A stretch of DNA of 64,000 bases from Lachnospiraceae bacterium C1.1 (GCA_030434875.1 JAUISW010000001.1:2491501-2555500), one strand, 5' to 3'. Shown: positions 9,285-18,450, counted from the stretch's first letter. The notes: generated by a model not told the origin, from the letters alone. Numbers and translations are program-made.

Positions 9285-9326
9285 CAAAAGCCGCAGACAT
9301 TAGATTGATAATGCCTGCGGCTTTTG
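9285..9326. terminator. bidirectional intrinsic terminator between regulator and GH43 genes
   Basis: Arms CAAAAGCCGCAGACAT and ATGCCTGCGGCTTTTG pair over 16 bases with one mismatch around a short loop; A/T runs on both sides allow function in both directions. Confidence 0.88.
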
Positions 9327-9350
9327 TAGATATTTCTAAAAATAGTTAAA

Positions 9351-9374
9351 GCCTGTGATCTTCTGACCACAGGC
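9351..9374 (-). terminator. intrinsic terminator of the GH43 gene
   Basis: On the minus strand GCCTGTGGTC, loop AGAA, GATCACAGGC: a 10-bp stem with one G-U pair, followed by TTTAACTATTTTT. It lies 13 bases after the GH43 stop. Confidence 0.8.
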
Positions 9375-9387
9375 CTCATTATTAAGA

Positions 9388-10344
9388 TTAACCTATCTCC
9401 TCACTCCTGAATACCGGATAACCCTCACTATTCCAGTCAACTTTCATAGCCATTGTATGTCTGCCTGGATCGTAAAGCGGATCCTCACAGATAAGCTTAT
9501 CCGTTGTTCTTGCGTGATAAATCATAATATCATTTCCGTTCTCATCCTTAGTAAAACTATTGTGTCCCGGACCGTATATTTTATTCTCTACATTTGTCTT
9601 TATTATTGGTTTTTTACTCTTTTTCCAGTTTGAAGGATCGCAAAGGTCTGATTCTTCATCTGCAGAAAGCATTCCCATGCAGTAAGCCGGGCTTGTATCG
9701 CTCGCACTGTAGGTAAGGAAGACTTTTCCATTATGATGAACCGCAGAAGGACCTTCATTTACCCAAAAGCCGTGTCTCTCCCAGGCATAATCAGGACTTG
9801 TGAGCAGTACCTGTGCTGTTGCAAGCTCAGTCGCGCTCTTCATTCTGGCGATATAAAGGTTTGATATCTGCTTTCCGACGCCGACTTTTTCAGCCCAGAC
9901 ACAAAACCATTCGCCCTTATTCTCAAATACGGTCATATCAAGCGAAAAGGCGTTAAATGAAAACTCGTCATCCTCTGCAGCCTTCATTTTTCCGACCTCT
10001 ACCCATTCATCCTTCATAGGATCGTCACCGGTACACTTTAATATATAAGGTCTGAGTGCCCACATATCATCAATATCACTTGCCGCAAAATATATATACC
10101 AGCCCCCGAAAAGATAGTGGATTTCCGGCGCCCATACGTTACAGCTCATTATTCCACTGTCATGCTTTGTCCATACTGTCTTTTCTTCAGCTTTTTCTAA
10201 ACCTTCCAAGCTGTCAGCACATCTGAGCATTACTCTGTCATACTCAGGCACCGACGCCGTAAAGAAGTATTTTCCATCCTCAGCTTTCAAAACATAAGGA
10301 TCAGCTCTGTTTGATATCCATTCCGTATTGTACTTCAAGATCAT
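9388..10344 (-). CDS. glycoside hydrolase family 43 enzyme, probable intracellular arabinofuranosidase
   Basis: 318 residues of five-bladed beta-propeller type. The three GH43 catalytic acids fit: D15 in RADPYV (base), D136 in SLDMTVF (pKa modulator) and E197 in NEGPSA (acid). The late block YGPGHNSFTKDENG and the HMx-like end are also typical. No signal peptide, so cytoplasmic. With GH51 nearby, an exo-arabinofuranosidase acting on imported arabino-oligosaccharides is likely; beta-xylosidase activity cannot be excluded. GAGAGGGG precedes the ATG. It has its own promoter (10394-10422) and an operator-like palindrome directly upstream (10360-10375). Confidence 0.9.
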   Translation of the reverse strand: MILKYNTEWISNRADPYVLKAEDGKYFFTASVPEYDRVMLRCADSLEGLEKAEEKTVWTKHDSGIMSCNVWAPEIHYLFGGWYIYFAASDIDDMWALRPYILKCTGDDPMKDEWVEVGKMKAAEDDEFSFNAFSLDMTVFENKGEWFCVWAEKVGVGKQISNLYIARMKSATELATAQVLLTSPDYAWERHGFWVNEGPSAVHHNGKVFLTYSASDTSPAYCMGMLSADEESDLCDPSNWKKSKKPIIKTNVENKIYGPGHNSFTKDENGNDIMIYHARTTDKLICEDPLYDPGRHTMAMKVDWNSEGYPVFRSEEIG

Positions 10345-10359
10345 TCCCCTCTCTTTATT

Positions 10360-10375
10360 TTTAGATTTCTCTAAA
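10360..10375. promoter_or_regulatory. palindromic operator candidate upstream of GH43
   Basis: TTTAGATTTCTCTAAA: perfect 6-bp arms (TTTAGA/TCTAAA) around a 4-base centre. It falls between the -10 box and the start codon, where a repressor would block transcription. Likely bound by the ArsR-type regulator at 8338-9279 (inference). Confidence 0.55.
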
Positions 10376-10393
10376 CTAATTTACTTTTAATTG

Positions 10394-10422
10394 AATATAC
10401 TACATTCTATAAACAATTGCAA
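10394..10422 (-). promoter_or_regulatory. sigma-A promoter of the GH43 gene
   Basis: Minus-strand TTGCAA (10417-10422), 17-base spacer, TATATT (10394-10399). Confidence 0.8.
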
Positions 10423-10450
10423 TAGGGAAAAATATATATTTTCGGTTTAT

Positions 10451-10488
10451 ATATCGCCTGTTGCGCCGAACGGCGTATCAGGCGATAT
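10451..10488. other. 38-bp inverted repeat upstream of hflK
   Basis: Outer arms ATATCGCCTG and CAGGCGATAT pair perfectly; inner GCGCCG/CGGCGT extends the stem to about 16 bp. It lies just before the hflK promoter region and belongs to no gene. It could be a regulator site or the terminator of an untraced transcript. Confidence 0.7.
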
Positions 10489-10493
10489 TAAAC

Positions 10494-10522
10494 TTTTATT
10501 TAGTAACTGTTTAATATATAAT
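10494..10522 (+). promoter_or_regulatory. probable hflK promoter
   Basis: TATAAT at 10517-10522, 40 bases before the hflK start. The -35 position (TTTTAT, 17-base spacer) is poor, so activation or weak expression is possible. Confidence 0.45.
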
Positions 10523-10562
10523 ACTGTTGTGTGTGTAAAAATATGAAAAGGAAGGATTTAAT

Positions 10563-11600
10563 ATGTCATTTTTTAAGAAAAATCAAAACAACACCTATGA
10601 CAACACTGTCAATATGGAACCCAAGAAAAGTCCTATGCGTATAGTAAAAATAATCGTAATAGTATTCATAGTTCTCTTTCTTGCAACTTCATTCAATTCC
10701 TGTTTCTACAGCGTTGGTGAACAGGAACAGGCAGTTCTCACTCAGTTCGGTCAGGTACAGAGCGTTAAGAGCGCCGGTCTCTATTTCAAACTGCCATTTA
10801 TTCAGAGAGTCCACAAAATCTCCACTACTACAGTCGGTATGCCGGTTGGATACATGCCCAGCACGATCGATGGTGAGTCTAATCCCGGCGCAGCATCCAG
10901 CACCACTGATTCTTTAATGATCACATCAGACTTTAACTTTATCAATATTGATTTCTATTTAGAGTACAGAGTATCTGATCCCGTAAAGTATCTTTATAAT
11001 GCCAATAATCCTGAAGCGATCGTCGAGAACGAAGCTATGGCTGCAATACGATCAACCGTTTCAGATTACACAGTCGACGATGCGATCACAACAGGAAAGA
11101 GCCAGATACAGTCTGCTGTTAAAGAAAGACTTGTAGAGGAACTTACCGAGGATGATATAGGTATCGAAGTTGTTAATATTACTGTTCAGGATTCAGAGCC
11201 GCCTACAGATGAAGTCAGATCAGCTTTCAAATCTGTTGAAAACGCAAAGCAGGGTGCAGATACTGCAGTAAACAATGCAAAGGCTTACCAGAGTGAAAAG
11301 ATTCCTGCCGCAGAAGCAGCAGCAGATAAGATCGTTCAGGATGCCACTGCTCAGAAGGAAACCAGAATAAGCGAGGCAGCAGGTCAGGTTGAGCGTTTCA
11401 ACAAGACTTATGCCGAATATCAGAAATATCCACTTATAACCAAGCAGAGAATGTTCTATGAAACAGTTGAAAACCTTCTTCCGGGCGTAAAACTCTATAT
11501 TGATGACGGCGGTACGAGCAAGCTTCTCCCTCTCGGAGATTTTAATTCCGCTGCTGCAGCAGCTTCATCAGTAACAGTTTCCGGAAACAATGCAGAATAA
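10563..11600 (+). CDS. hflK: SPFH-domain membrane protein, HflK type
   Basis: 345 residues. One membrane span at about residues 27-46 (VKIIVIVFIVLFLATSF), then an SPFH/Band-7 domain with the signature VGEQEQAVLTQFGQV and LYFKLPFIQRVHKI. An alanine/lysine-rich coiled coil (about 225-285, AKAYQSEKIPAAEAAADKI) and a low-complexity Ala/Ser tail follow. With HflC it should form a membrane ring that controls FtsH protease. GGAAGG sits 6 bases before the ATG; hflC follows after 28 bases. The N-terminus lacks the long glycine-rich stretch of the E. coli protein. Confidence 0.9.
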   Translation: MSFFKKNQNNTYDNTVNMEPKKSPMRIVKIIVIVFIVLFLATSFNSCFYSVGEQEQAVLTQFGQVQSVKSAGLYFKLPFIQRVHKISTTTVGMPVGYMPSTIDGESNPGAASSTTDSLMITSDFNFINIDFYLEYRVSDPVKYLYNANNPEAIVENEAMAAIRSTVSDYTVDDAITTGKSQIQSAVKERLVEELTEDDIGIEVVNITVQDSEPPTDEVRSAFKSVENAKQGADTAVNNAKAYQSEKIPAAEAAADKIVQDATAQKETRISEAAGQVERFNKTYAEYQKYPLITKQRMFYETVENLLPGVKLYIDDGGTSKLLPLGDFNSAAAAASSVTVSGNNAE

Positions 11601-11628
11601 AATTGCCTTACTAATGGAGGTTTAAGAT

Positions 11629-12507
11629 ATGTTTAAGAGAATGAAATATTTAATCGTTATAATTCTGATCGCAGCCGTTTTCTTCGGTGCAAATTCTTTA
11701 TATACCGTTACCAATGATAAATACGCTGTTGTAAGACAGTTCGGAAAGATCGTTGATGTTAAGGATACGGCGGGTCTTCAGGTGAAGATGCCTTTTGTCC
11801 AGGAAGTAACCTATGTTCCGAAGAATATCCAGCTTTATGATATCGCTCCTTCAGATGTTATAACCCGAGATAAAAAGTCTATGATCGCTGATGACTATGT
11901 TATGTGGAAGGTAGTTAATCCCACAAAGTTCGTTCAGACCCTTAATGGTTCGATCACCGGTGCGCAGGATCGTGTCAGTGTCGCAGCCTACAATGCAACA
12001 AAGAATATAATAAGTTCTCTGTCTCAGGACGGTATCATCGAGGCAAGAGGCGAAAAGCTCACAAATATGATCACCGAGGGTGCAAATTCTGATATCGGTA
12101 ACTATGGAATAAGCATAAACAAAGCTGTTATCAAGGTTCTCGATCTCCCGGATGACAACAAAGAAGCAGTTTATGCCAGAATGATCTCCGAAAGACAGAA
12201 TATTGCCGCTGCTTATAAGGCAGAAGGTGAGGCAAATGCCCAGAAGATCAAAAATGAAACTGATAAAGAAGTGTCCATTAAAAAGGCTGAAGCTAAGAAG
12301 CAGGCTGAGATCCTGATAGCTGAAGGTGAAGCCGAGTACATGAAAACTCTTCAGGAAGCTTATAACACTCCCGAAAAGGCAGATTTCTATAACTTCACCA
12401 GAAGTCTTGACGCTCTTGAAACTTCCCTCAAGAGTGGAGATAAAACTATTATCCTTGATAAAGATTCACCGCTTGTACAGATTCTTTATGGTCAGGGTCT
12501 TAACTAA
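11629..12507 (+). CDS. hflC: SPFH-domain membrane protein, HflC type
   Basis: 292 residues. N-terminal membrane span (residues 5-24), then an SPFH domain: TVTNDKYAVVRQFGKIVDV, LQVKMPFVQEV, SMIADDYVMWKV. A coiled coil with EGEANAQKIKNETDKE and KQAEILIAEGEAEYMK follows; this EGEA signature is typical of HflC. GGAGG lies 8 bases before the ATG. Partner of HflK in regulating FtsH; topology predicted with most of the protein outside the membrane. The operon ends at the terminator at 12515-12550. Confidence 0.92.
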   Translation: MFKRMKYLIVIILIAAVFFGANSLYTVTNDKYAVVRQFGKIVDVKDTAGLQVKMPFVQEVTYVPKNIQLYDIAPSDVITRDKKSMIADDYVMWKVVNPTKFVQTLNGSITGAQDRVSVAAYNATKNIISSLSQDGIIEARGEKLTNMITEGANSDIGNYGISINKAVIKVLDLPDDNKEAVYARMISERQNIAAAYKAEGEANAQKIKNETDKEVSIKKAEAKKQAEILIAEGEAEYMKTLQEAYNTPEKADFYNFTRSLDALETSLKSGDKTIILDKDSPLVQILYGQGLN

Positions 12508-12514
12508 AAAAAAT

Positions 12515-12550
12515 AATGCCGACTGCTTTCATTCAATTGCAGTCGGCATT
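12515..12550. terminator. bidirectional intrinsic terminator, hflKC and end of fla/che cluster
   Basis: Perfect 12-bp stem AATGCCGACTGC / GCAGTCGGCATT with T-runs on both strands. It terminates hflC from the left and the last fla/che-linked gene from the right. Confidence 0.93.
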
Positions 12551-12561
12551 TTTTATTATTT

Positions 12562-12786
12562 TTATTCCGAAGCTGTAGCCTCGGTCTCTTCTGTTGAGCC
12601 TGTATCACTGTCATTATTGGTAATAAGCAATTCATTAGAATCAGTCATTCCGAGGTTTCTTGCCTTTTCCCTGATTTCGGAATCCGTCATTCCGCTTGAG
12701 CTTCTGCTTGTAAAAGAAAGCGTGAGGACTATTGCTGTAACCATCATGCCGATCCCAAGTCCCCGAAGGTAATACTTTAGCTTCAT
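12562..12786 (-). CDS. small single-span membrane protein at the end of the fla/che cluster
   Basis: 74 residues: [25 protein letters not shown] forms a basic start plus one membrane span, followed by a short helical segment ([14 protein letters not shown]) and an acidic Ser/Thr tail. The start overlaps the stop of the swrB-like gene by 4 bases (ATGA), so it is translationally coupled. It resembles the short N-terminal portion of proteins labelled MltG-like in related bacteria but has no lytic transglycosylase catalytic region. Function unknown. Confidence 0.7.
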   Translation of the reverse strand: MKLKYYLRGLGIGMMVTAIVLTLSFTSRSSSGMTDSEIREKARNLGMTDSNELLITNNDSDTGSTEETEATASE

Positions 12787-15548
12787 TTTACAGTCTTACC
12801 TCCTTTATTTCTATCACGATCATAGAGCTCAATTACCAGTTTAACTTCTCCGACTCCCATTGTAAGGGCTTTTGCGATCTCAACCTCTTTCTTACCTTCA
12901 TGATGCATTGATAATACCTGCTCATTACGGCTCTTACCGGTAAATGAAATTGCTACAGGTTCGCTTGTGTCCTCTTCAATATCAAAATCTGTTAAGGATT
13001 CTGCTTTTGCCTTTCTTCTTCTGCGTCTTCTTTCAGACTTGGTCTCTGTCTCCTCCGGCTCTGCCTGCTCTTCAGCAGTATCCTGAGAGATTATCTCTTC
13101 AAATGCAGGAATTTCGTCTGTAACAGCTTCAGCTGCAGCTGTCTCATCCATCATTTCATCAAGCACAGGAGCTTCAACTTTATCGTCTAAAGTAGGAATT
13201 TCATCAATCGAAATCTCTTCTAACAAACTGTCAGCAATTGCTATATCATCTTCTTCCTGCTCTTCCACTGCAGGCTCCATTGCTGATATATCTTCTTCAG
13301 CAGGATCTGCTGCTGGTATTTCTTCTATGGCAGGCTCTGCCGCTGATATCTCTTCTACAGCAGGCTCTGTAGCTGATATTTCTTCTTCAACTGCTTCTGT
13401 TACTGTCAGATCTTCTTCTGCAGTTGTAACCTCTTCGGGCAGCTCTGCTTCAGCTATATCTGTCCCAGCTTTATCTTCCTTCTGACTTGAGATAAGGTTG
13501 AAAAGTTCCTCCTTAAATGAAAGTTTTTCAGGATTTTCTTCAAGGATCAGATCATCTGCCTGAATTTCCTCTTCAAATCCATCATTTTCAACATTCTCTG
13601 TATCTTCACTGACTGCCTTTTCAGCGGCTGCTTTTTCTGCATCCGGATCATATTCTACTTCAAGATCCTGCTCTTCATCAATTTTGAATTCATCTTCAAA
13701 TAGATTAGCTATATCCGCAAAAGGTTTGGTTTTCTTTCCGCTCGCAAGTCGCTCGACAGCATCTGCCACAGCCTTTACTATATTTGTTTCCTTCTTCTCA
13801 GGAGCTTCCTCCATTACAGGAACTTCATCTACTGCAGAAACTTCCTCCATTACCGAAGCTTCCTCTGCTACTAGAGCCTCCTCCATTACCGGAGCTTCCT
13901 CTACTACAGGAGCCTCCTCCATTACCGGAGCTTCCTCTGCTACTGGAGCCTCCTCCATTACCGGAGCTTCCTCTACTACTGGAGCCTCCTCCATTACCGG
14001 AGCTTCCTCCACTATAGGAGCTTCATCCACTACAGGAGTTGTCTCCATAGCAGCTGCCGGTTCCTCTAAATTCAACTTGCCGGCTTCTATTTCATCAATT
14101 CCGGGCATTCTGCTGACTTCCTCAACGGGAGCCGTTTCAACTACAGGTTCGGGCTCTTTCTTCTTTCTGAGTCTGTCCATAGCTGACATACCGGAGCCAT
14201 TTCCTACTCTTCCACCGGAAGTCATGCTTGCAAGCATCGCTTCCATTGCCATTTCACTGGCAGATTTTTCTTTTTTCTTCGGCTTTTTAACTTCCCTGAC
14301 CGGAGCTGCTGTTTCCTCTATAACTGCCTTTTCAGCTTCCGGAGCGATCTCTGCTGCAGGTTCTTTTGTCTCTGCAACAATTTCTTCAACTGCTTCTTCG
14401 GCTTCCGCCCTGATCTCCTCTGTCGGCTCTGCTGCTACTTCTGCTTCTGCCATAGATTCTTCCGGCACTGTTACAGCTTCTTCTGCCGCTGCCATAACTT
14501 CTTCCGGCTCTGCCACAGCTTCTTCTGCCGCTGCCATAACTTCTTCCGGCTCTGTTGCAGCTTCTTCTGCCGCTGCCATAACTTCTTCCGGCTCTGCCTT
14601 AATTTCATCAACAACTACCGGAACTGTATCTTCTGTATCAGTTATTATTTCTTCCGCTGCTTCTGCAGGTTCTTCATCCTCATCAGTAATGACATCTTCA
14701 TCTGTAAAGATAGGTTTTCCTGCATCCAGCGATGCCTCTATTTCCTCAGGTGAAGGCATTCCCATATCAAGTTCTTTTTTATGCTTTGCCTTTTTAGGTG
14801 TAAGATTCTGTGGAACTCCTCCTATCTTTTCGTTCTCCCTGAGTTTCTTTATCTGCTCTATGATCGGAGTGGCCTGGGTTACAGGTTCCGGTCTGTCAGC
14901 ATTGTCTTTTTCGATTTCTGCAGCTGTTTCATCTATTATCTGTCTGGCTGTCGGTAATTCCTGTGACTTGTTCTCAGGCTTCTTTTCCTCCGCAGATGAT
15001 GATGTTTCAGACACAGCTTTAAGAGCTGACAATGCTTCCACGTCCGCTCTATGCTTGTTTTCAGCTTCCCTCAACGCTCTTGCGGCCTGCGTTATCTGCG
15101 CTGCCCTTAATTCCTCAGCAGCCCTTTCAGCCTCAACCTCGCGTTTTGTCTGTTCAGCTTTTCTTATTGTATTTTTCAGGTCTGCAGATTTATTATTGAG
15201 CATATCATAGAGAAAAACCACTTCCTTATGATTCTTCTCGATCGCGTCAAGTACTGTTTTCGAATACTCATCCACAGCCATTATCTTTTCATTTGTAATC
15301 TTTTCAAGATTACGCTTTCTTTCTTCTCCGGCAGCATCAACTTCTGTTTCTGCGATCTCACGCATCCTGCGTCTGATCTCATCCTCATTGGAATCCACCA
15401 GCCTTTCCAATGTATTTTTTAATTTTTCGCTGTTGCTTCCGGGTTCACCACCCTCCTGAGTATCTGAATTTCCATCAGATGGTATCAGAAAACTCAAAGT
15501 AAATGTCATTGCTCCCGCCACAAGAAGCACGATCTCAATCCCTATCAT
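12783..15548 (-). CDS. SwrB-like (DUF6115-type) membrane protein with giant acidic repeat region
   Basis: 921 residues. Residues 1-23 are a membrane anchor ([20 protein letters not shown]). Residues 40-190 form a charged coiled coil. About 190-840 is a low-complexity Glu/Ala/Pro/Val region with two tandem repeats. The last 75 residues ([20 protein letters not shown], then [14 protein letters not shown]) look like the helix-turn-helix-like DUF6115/SwrB C-terminus. In B. subtilis swrB follows sigD at the end of fla/che and promotes assembly of the flagellar export gate; here the gene stands two genes after sigD. The usual SwrB is under 200 residues, so the insert is exceptional. Start overlaps the previous stop (ATGA). 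Confidence 0.65.
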   Translation of the reverse strand: MIGIEIVLLVAGAMTFTLSFLIPSDGNSDTQEGGEPGSNSEKLKNTLERLVDSNEDEIRRRMREIAETEVDAAGEERKRNLEKITNEKIMAVDEYSKTVLDAIEKNHKEVVFLYDMLNNKSADLKNTIRKAEQTKREVEAERAAEELRAAQITQAARALREAENKHRADVEALSALKAVSETSSSAEEKKPENKSQELPTARQIIDETAAEIEKDNADRPEPVTQATPIIEQIKKLRENEKIGGVPQNLTPKKAKHKKELDMGMPSPEEIEASLDAGKPIFTDEDVITDEDEEPAEAAEEIITDTEDTVPVVVDEIKAEPEEVMAAAEEAATEPEEVMAAAEEAVAEPEEVMAAAEEAVTVPEESMAEAEVAAEPTEEIRAEAEEAVEEIVAETKEPAAEIAPEAEKAVIEETAAPVREVKKPKKKEKSASEMAMEAMLASMTSGGRVGNGSGMSAMDRLRKKKEPEPVVETAPVEEVSRMPGIDEIEAGKLNLEEPAAAMETTPVVDEAPIVEEAPVMEEAPVVEEAPVMEEAPVAEEAPVMEEAPVVEEAPVMEEALVAEEASVMEEVSAVDEVPVMEEAPEKKETNIVKAVADAVERLASGKKTKPFADIANLFEDEFKIDEEQDLEVEYDPDAEKAAAEKAVSEDTENVENDGFEEEIQADDLILEENPEKLSFKEELFNLISSQKEDKAGTDIAEAELPEEVTTAEEDLTVTEAVEEEISATEPAVEEISAAEPAIEEIPAADPAEEDISAMEPAVEEQEEDDIAIADSLLEEISIDEIPTLDDKVEAPVLDEMMDETAAAEAVTDEIPAFEEIISQDTAEEQAEPEETETKSERRRRRRKAKAESLTDFDIEEDTSEPVAISFTGKSRNEQVLSMHHEGKKEVEIAKALTMGVGEVKLVIELYDRDRNKGGKTVK
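13837..14034. repeat. eleven tandem 18-bp repeats inside the swrB-like gene
   Basis: Units alternate between GGAGCCTCCTCCATTACC and GGAGCTTCCTCTACTACT with few changes, encoding six-residue units such as EEAPVM and EEAPVV. Expect copy-number variation between strains. Confidence 0.9.
14464..14589. repeat. three tandem 42-bp repeats inside the swrB-like gene
   Basis: Units begin at 14464, 14506 and 14548 and share CAGCTTCTTCTGCCGCTGCC; they encode 14-residue units of the form [12 protein letters not shown]. Confidence 0.9.
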
Positions 15549-15853
15549 ATTGATACATCAAACCCGCCTTTTCCCTTAATATGAACCTCTCCGTCCTCGT
15601 TATGTCTTCTTCTGGCTCCTCCATCGCCATGATACTCATTACTCCCTTTTTCCTTGGCATCAAAACCTTTATTTCGGTTCTCAACATCATCCTGTTCTCT
15701 GACCATATTGAGTTTATGCTCATTCTGATGCTCTATTTTTTCCTGGGTTGTACTCTGTAATACAGAAGCATGACCATCCCCATGCGCCTTCAGCGCAGCT
15801 ATATCCTGAGTTACTCCAATCGTTCCATTTAATACTACCGGACTGATAGCCAT
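15545..15853 (-). CDS. small conserved-looking flagellar-cluster protein, unknown function
   Basis: 102 residues: hydrophobic start [21 protein letters not shown], a polar middle, and a glycine/histidine/arginine-rich end ([20 protein letters not shown], then KGKGGFDV). AGGAGG precedes the ATG. Similar small proteins occur between the DUF342 gene and the swrB-like gene in other Clostridia flagellar clusters; no function is known to me. Its stop overlaps the swrB-like start. No signal peptide or membrane span; probably a cytoplasmic or secreted-substrate accessory. Confidence 0.75.
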   Translation of the reverse strand: MAISPVVLNGTIGVTQDIAALKAHGDGHASVLQSTTQEKIEHQNEHKLNMVREQDDVENRNKGFDAKEKGSNEYHGDGGARRRHNEDGEVHIKGKGGFDVSI

Positions 15854-15887
15854 CTCGCACCTCCTCGCATCATGCTCCCCCTTTTTC

Positions 15888-17486
15888 TTATACCAATGGT
15901 TTAGATCTTACATCCCCATCCTGCAGATAAAACTTGCAATATTGATACTTATTTTTCAATATTACTGTTGTTCCGGATATTGTTATCCTGGTTCCCGGAT
16001 ATGCTGTTTTCTTAACTTCAACATAGCAATCCTTGCTTTCCGCAATTTCTGCTTCCAAAGCAGCCTGCTCTGTTTTCAGCTCTCCGAGTTCAACTTCCGA
16101 ATCCTTAAACTGCTTTGACATCACCACGGCTCTTTCCTTAAGTTCTTTCGGAATAGCTTCCTTGGCCATGATCTTTTTCTTTACAGCATCCATTATCGGC
16201 TTTATCTGCTCTATACCTTTCCTGAGTTCTGCCTGACGTTTCAAAATTTCATCAAGTCTGGCTTTTTTCTCGGGACTGGTTCCTACCTCAATACTCGTCT
16301 GAATTTCCATTGGCGAGCCTGCTATGCCTACTGACACATAATTAGTCGCACGGATAGAACCTCCGGCCACCTGTGCCTTTTTGCCTTCTACAGTTATACT
16401 GTCTGCTGCAACCACATGTGAATTGATTATGCAGTCTGCATGGACATAACCTCCGGCTTCTATATTGGCATTTTCAACATATTTCGAAATAACATTTGTT
16501 CCAGCCTTTACCGAGGATCTCTCCTTGGCATTGATTCCCTTTACAACGGTGATCTGACCACCTGCTTCGACATCCGCACTCTCCAGCACTCCCTGAATCT
16601 CAATATCTCCGGTTGCCGAAACCTTGAAACCGGTTGAAACATTGCCCTTTATCAGCATATTTCCCTGATAATTCAAAACATTTCCGCTGGAAGTATCGAT
16701 ACTTGGTATCTCTAATACGCCCGAAACTTCAACCTTATCCTTGACGAGCTTTACATGCCCGTCAGATTCTGCATAAAGTTCCATGCCATCTTCTGACAAT
16801 CTGACATTTTTACCTGGTATAAGCTTAAATGCTTTTACTTTTGGCGGAAGTATCTTTTTTCCATATACATCTGCCCCAACCTTACCCTGTTTTTCCAAAT
16901 GAAGTAATGCCAGTCTGCCACCTGCCTTACAGGTTGCATATTTATTCAGCTCAAAAAAGTCTACCGATCCGTCTTCCTTGACGGTAGGCTTGCCCGAACT
17001 GTCAGTGTTGAAGAAGTATTCTATCCAGCCATCGGTTCCCTCCTCCATATCTTCGCCTACGGCTACCAGATATGTGGTACAGTAAAGTCTTTCCTTACAG
17101 AACCTGTCATATGCCTCTTTTTTTAAAGGTGCTCTCAAATGTACTATCTTCATCTCTCTTTCAAGAGCATCAAAAGACATCTGACCGCCTTTTTCTGTAG
17201 GCGGATAAAATCTTGCATATACCTTCATAGAGTCCTTGCTTACAAAAAGATACACTTCTTCATCTATAGTATAACTCACAGGACTGAGAAGTGGAACAGT
17301 TTTTTCCGTTTTTTCTGCAATCGCCTTCTCTACTGCCGTGATATCATATTCGATCTCATGCTTCAGGAGGTAGTTTCCAAGCTCTACTCTGTCGACCGGT
17401 TTTCCACCGTCCACAGGCGGATAAATGATAACTTTTCCGACATCATCTCCACCTACAAGTTTGAAATAACCGTTCTTAGCACCCAT
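15888..17486 (-). CDS. FapA-type (DUF342) polymer-binding protein
   Basis: 532 residues from the ATG at 17486 (MGAKNGYFKLV), preceded by CAGGAGG; the frame stays open to 17522 but that part lies in a terminator hairpin. The core (about residues 230-400) is a right-handed beta-helix of the FapA/DUF342 family (VSTGFKVSATGDIEIQGVLE, GGQITVVKGINA), followed by an antiparallel coiled coil (LDEILKRQAELRKGIEQIKP). Related proteins shape localisation of flagella or polysaccharides; the exact role here is unknown. It follows sigD after a terminator, so it may be expressed less than the upstream genes or from another promoter. Confidence 0.85.
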   Translation of the reverse strand: MGAKNGYFKLVGGDDVGKVIIYPPVDGGKPVDRVELGNYLLKHEIEYDITAVEKAIAEKTEKTVPLLSPVSYTIDEEVYLFVSKDSMKVYARFYPPTEKGGQMSFDALEREMKIVHLRAPLKKEAYDRFCKERLYCTTYLVAVGEDMEEGTDGWIEYFFNTDSSGKPTVKEDGSVDFFELNKYATCKAGGRLALLHLEKQGKVGADVYGKKILPPKVKAFKLIPGKNVRLSEDGMELYAESDGHVKLVKDKVEVSGVLEIPSIDTSSGNVLNYQGNMLIKGNVSTGFKVSATGDIEIQGVLESADVEAGGQITVVKGINAKERSSVKAGTNVISKYVENANIEAGGYVHADCIINSHVVAADSITVEGKKAQVAGGSIRATNYVSVGIAGSPMEIQTSIEVGTSPEKKARLDEILKRQAELRKGIEQIKPIMDAVKKKIMAKEAIPKELKERAVVMSKQFKDSEVELGELKTEQAALEAEIAESKDCYVEVKKTAYPGTRITISGTTVILKNKYQYCKFYLQDGDVRSKPLV

Positions 17487-17508
17487 AATAAACCTCCTGA
17501 GGAAACAA

Positions 17509-17534
17509 AAAGCGTACCGCATGCGATACGCTTT
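17509..17534 (-). terminator. intrinsic terminator between sigD and the fapA-like gene
   Basis: Minus-strand AAAGCGTATCGCA / TGCGGTACGCTTT: 13 bp with one wobble pair (small effective loop), followed by TTTTTG. Confidence 0.75.
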
Positions 17535-17551
17535 AGTTTTTAGTCTTGAAT

Positions 17552-18322
17552 TTACAGTTCCGTGATCATTCCAAAATAATTTCCCAATTTCTGCTTCATT
17601 TTCTGCAGAGCCCTGACGTGAAGCTGGGACACCCTTGATTCCGAAACCTCAAGCACCTCGCTCACTTCTCTAAGCGTAAGCTCTTCATAATAATAAAGTA
17701 ATATTACTTTTCTTTCTTTTTCCGTTAGAATATCCAATGATTCTGCAAGTTTCTGCTTAAGTTCTTCTCTCTCAAGTGACTCTTCCGGACAGGTTATCTT
17801 GCTTCTGCCAACTTCCCTAAGCGGAGTTTCAACACCCTGTTCCATAAATTCGTTCAATGAGATCACATTTGTAACAGCCATCTGTGACTGCCATTCCGCA
17901 TATTCATCCTTAGTGATCCCAAGCTGACGAGCTATACCCTCTTCTGTTGCGACTTTGCCCGTTGCCGACTCAACTTCCCTAATGGCAGTTTCGATCTGCC
18001 TTTGTCTCTGTCTTATCGTTCTTGGTATCCAGTCCATTTTCCTGATCTGATCGAGTATCGCTCCGCGAATTCTGAGTGAAGCATAGGTTTCAAATTTAAC
18101 ATCCTTTTCGATGTCAAATTTATCTATGGCATCGATAAGTCCGAAAACCCCATATCCTACCAGGTCATCATATTCAACATTATATCCGAGATATATGCTT
18201 AATCGTCCTGCAACAACCTTGATGAGAGGAGCATATTCTATTATGATCTTCTCCCGGAGTTCATGGGATTTTGTATCAGTATACTCCTCCCATAACTTTC
18301 TCCTTGTGGCTTCATCCATCAT
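17552..18322 (-). CDS. sigD: flagellar/motility sigma factor SigD (sigma-28, FliA)
   Basis: 256 residues from the ATG at 18322, which follows GGAGGAGAG. Region 2 has YAPLIKVVAGRLSIYLGY, YDDLVGYGVFGLIDAIDKFD and FETYASLRIRGAILDQIRKMDW; region 4 has LTLREVSEVLEVSESRVSQL. It should direct RNA polymerase to late flagellar and chemotaxis promoters (TAAA-N15-GCCGATAA type). One good candidate site lies at 37906-37932 in this window. It is encoded inside the fla/che cluster as in Bacillus. No flgM anti-sigma gene is in the window. Confidence 0.95.
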   Translation of the reverse strand: MMDEATRRKLWEEYTDTKSHELREKIIIEYAPLIKVVAGRLSIYLGYNVEYDDLVGYGVFGLIDAIDKFDIEKDVKFETYASLRIRGAILDQIRKMDWIPRTIRQRQRQIETAIREVESATGKVATEEGIARQLGITKDEYAEWQSQMAVTNVISLNEFMEQGVETPLREVGRSKITCPEESLEREELKQKLAESLDILTEKERKVILLYYYEELTLREVSEVLEVSESRVSQLHVRALQKMKQKLGNYFGMITEL

Positions 18323-18450
18323 ATTTGGATTCTCTCCTCCAATATTGCCGGGCACTATCCGGCTTAAAATATCGGATACCAGATCTGTATATCAGATTTC
18401 CTGCATATGACTACAGCTACTGGCCCCCATTTATTTTCACCCTTAATATA

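Noticed and set aside
13684..15210. 508-residue Ser/Ala/Thr-rich reading frame on the plus strand opposite the swrB-like gene
   Set aside because: It is the complement of the Glu/Ala/Pro repeat region; repetitive GAA/GCT codons avoid stops on the other strand. No ribosome site or known domain.
18360..18450. Possible SigD promoter (TCCGATAT) before sigD
   Set aside because: No TAAA-like -35 at 14-16 bases; only the -10 half matches.
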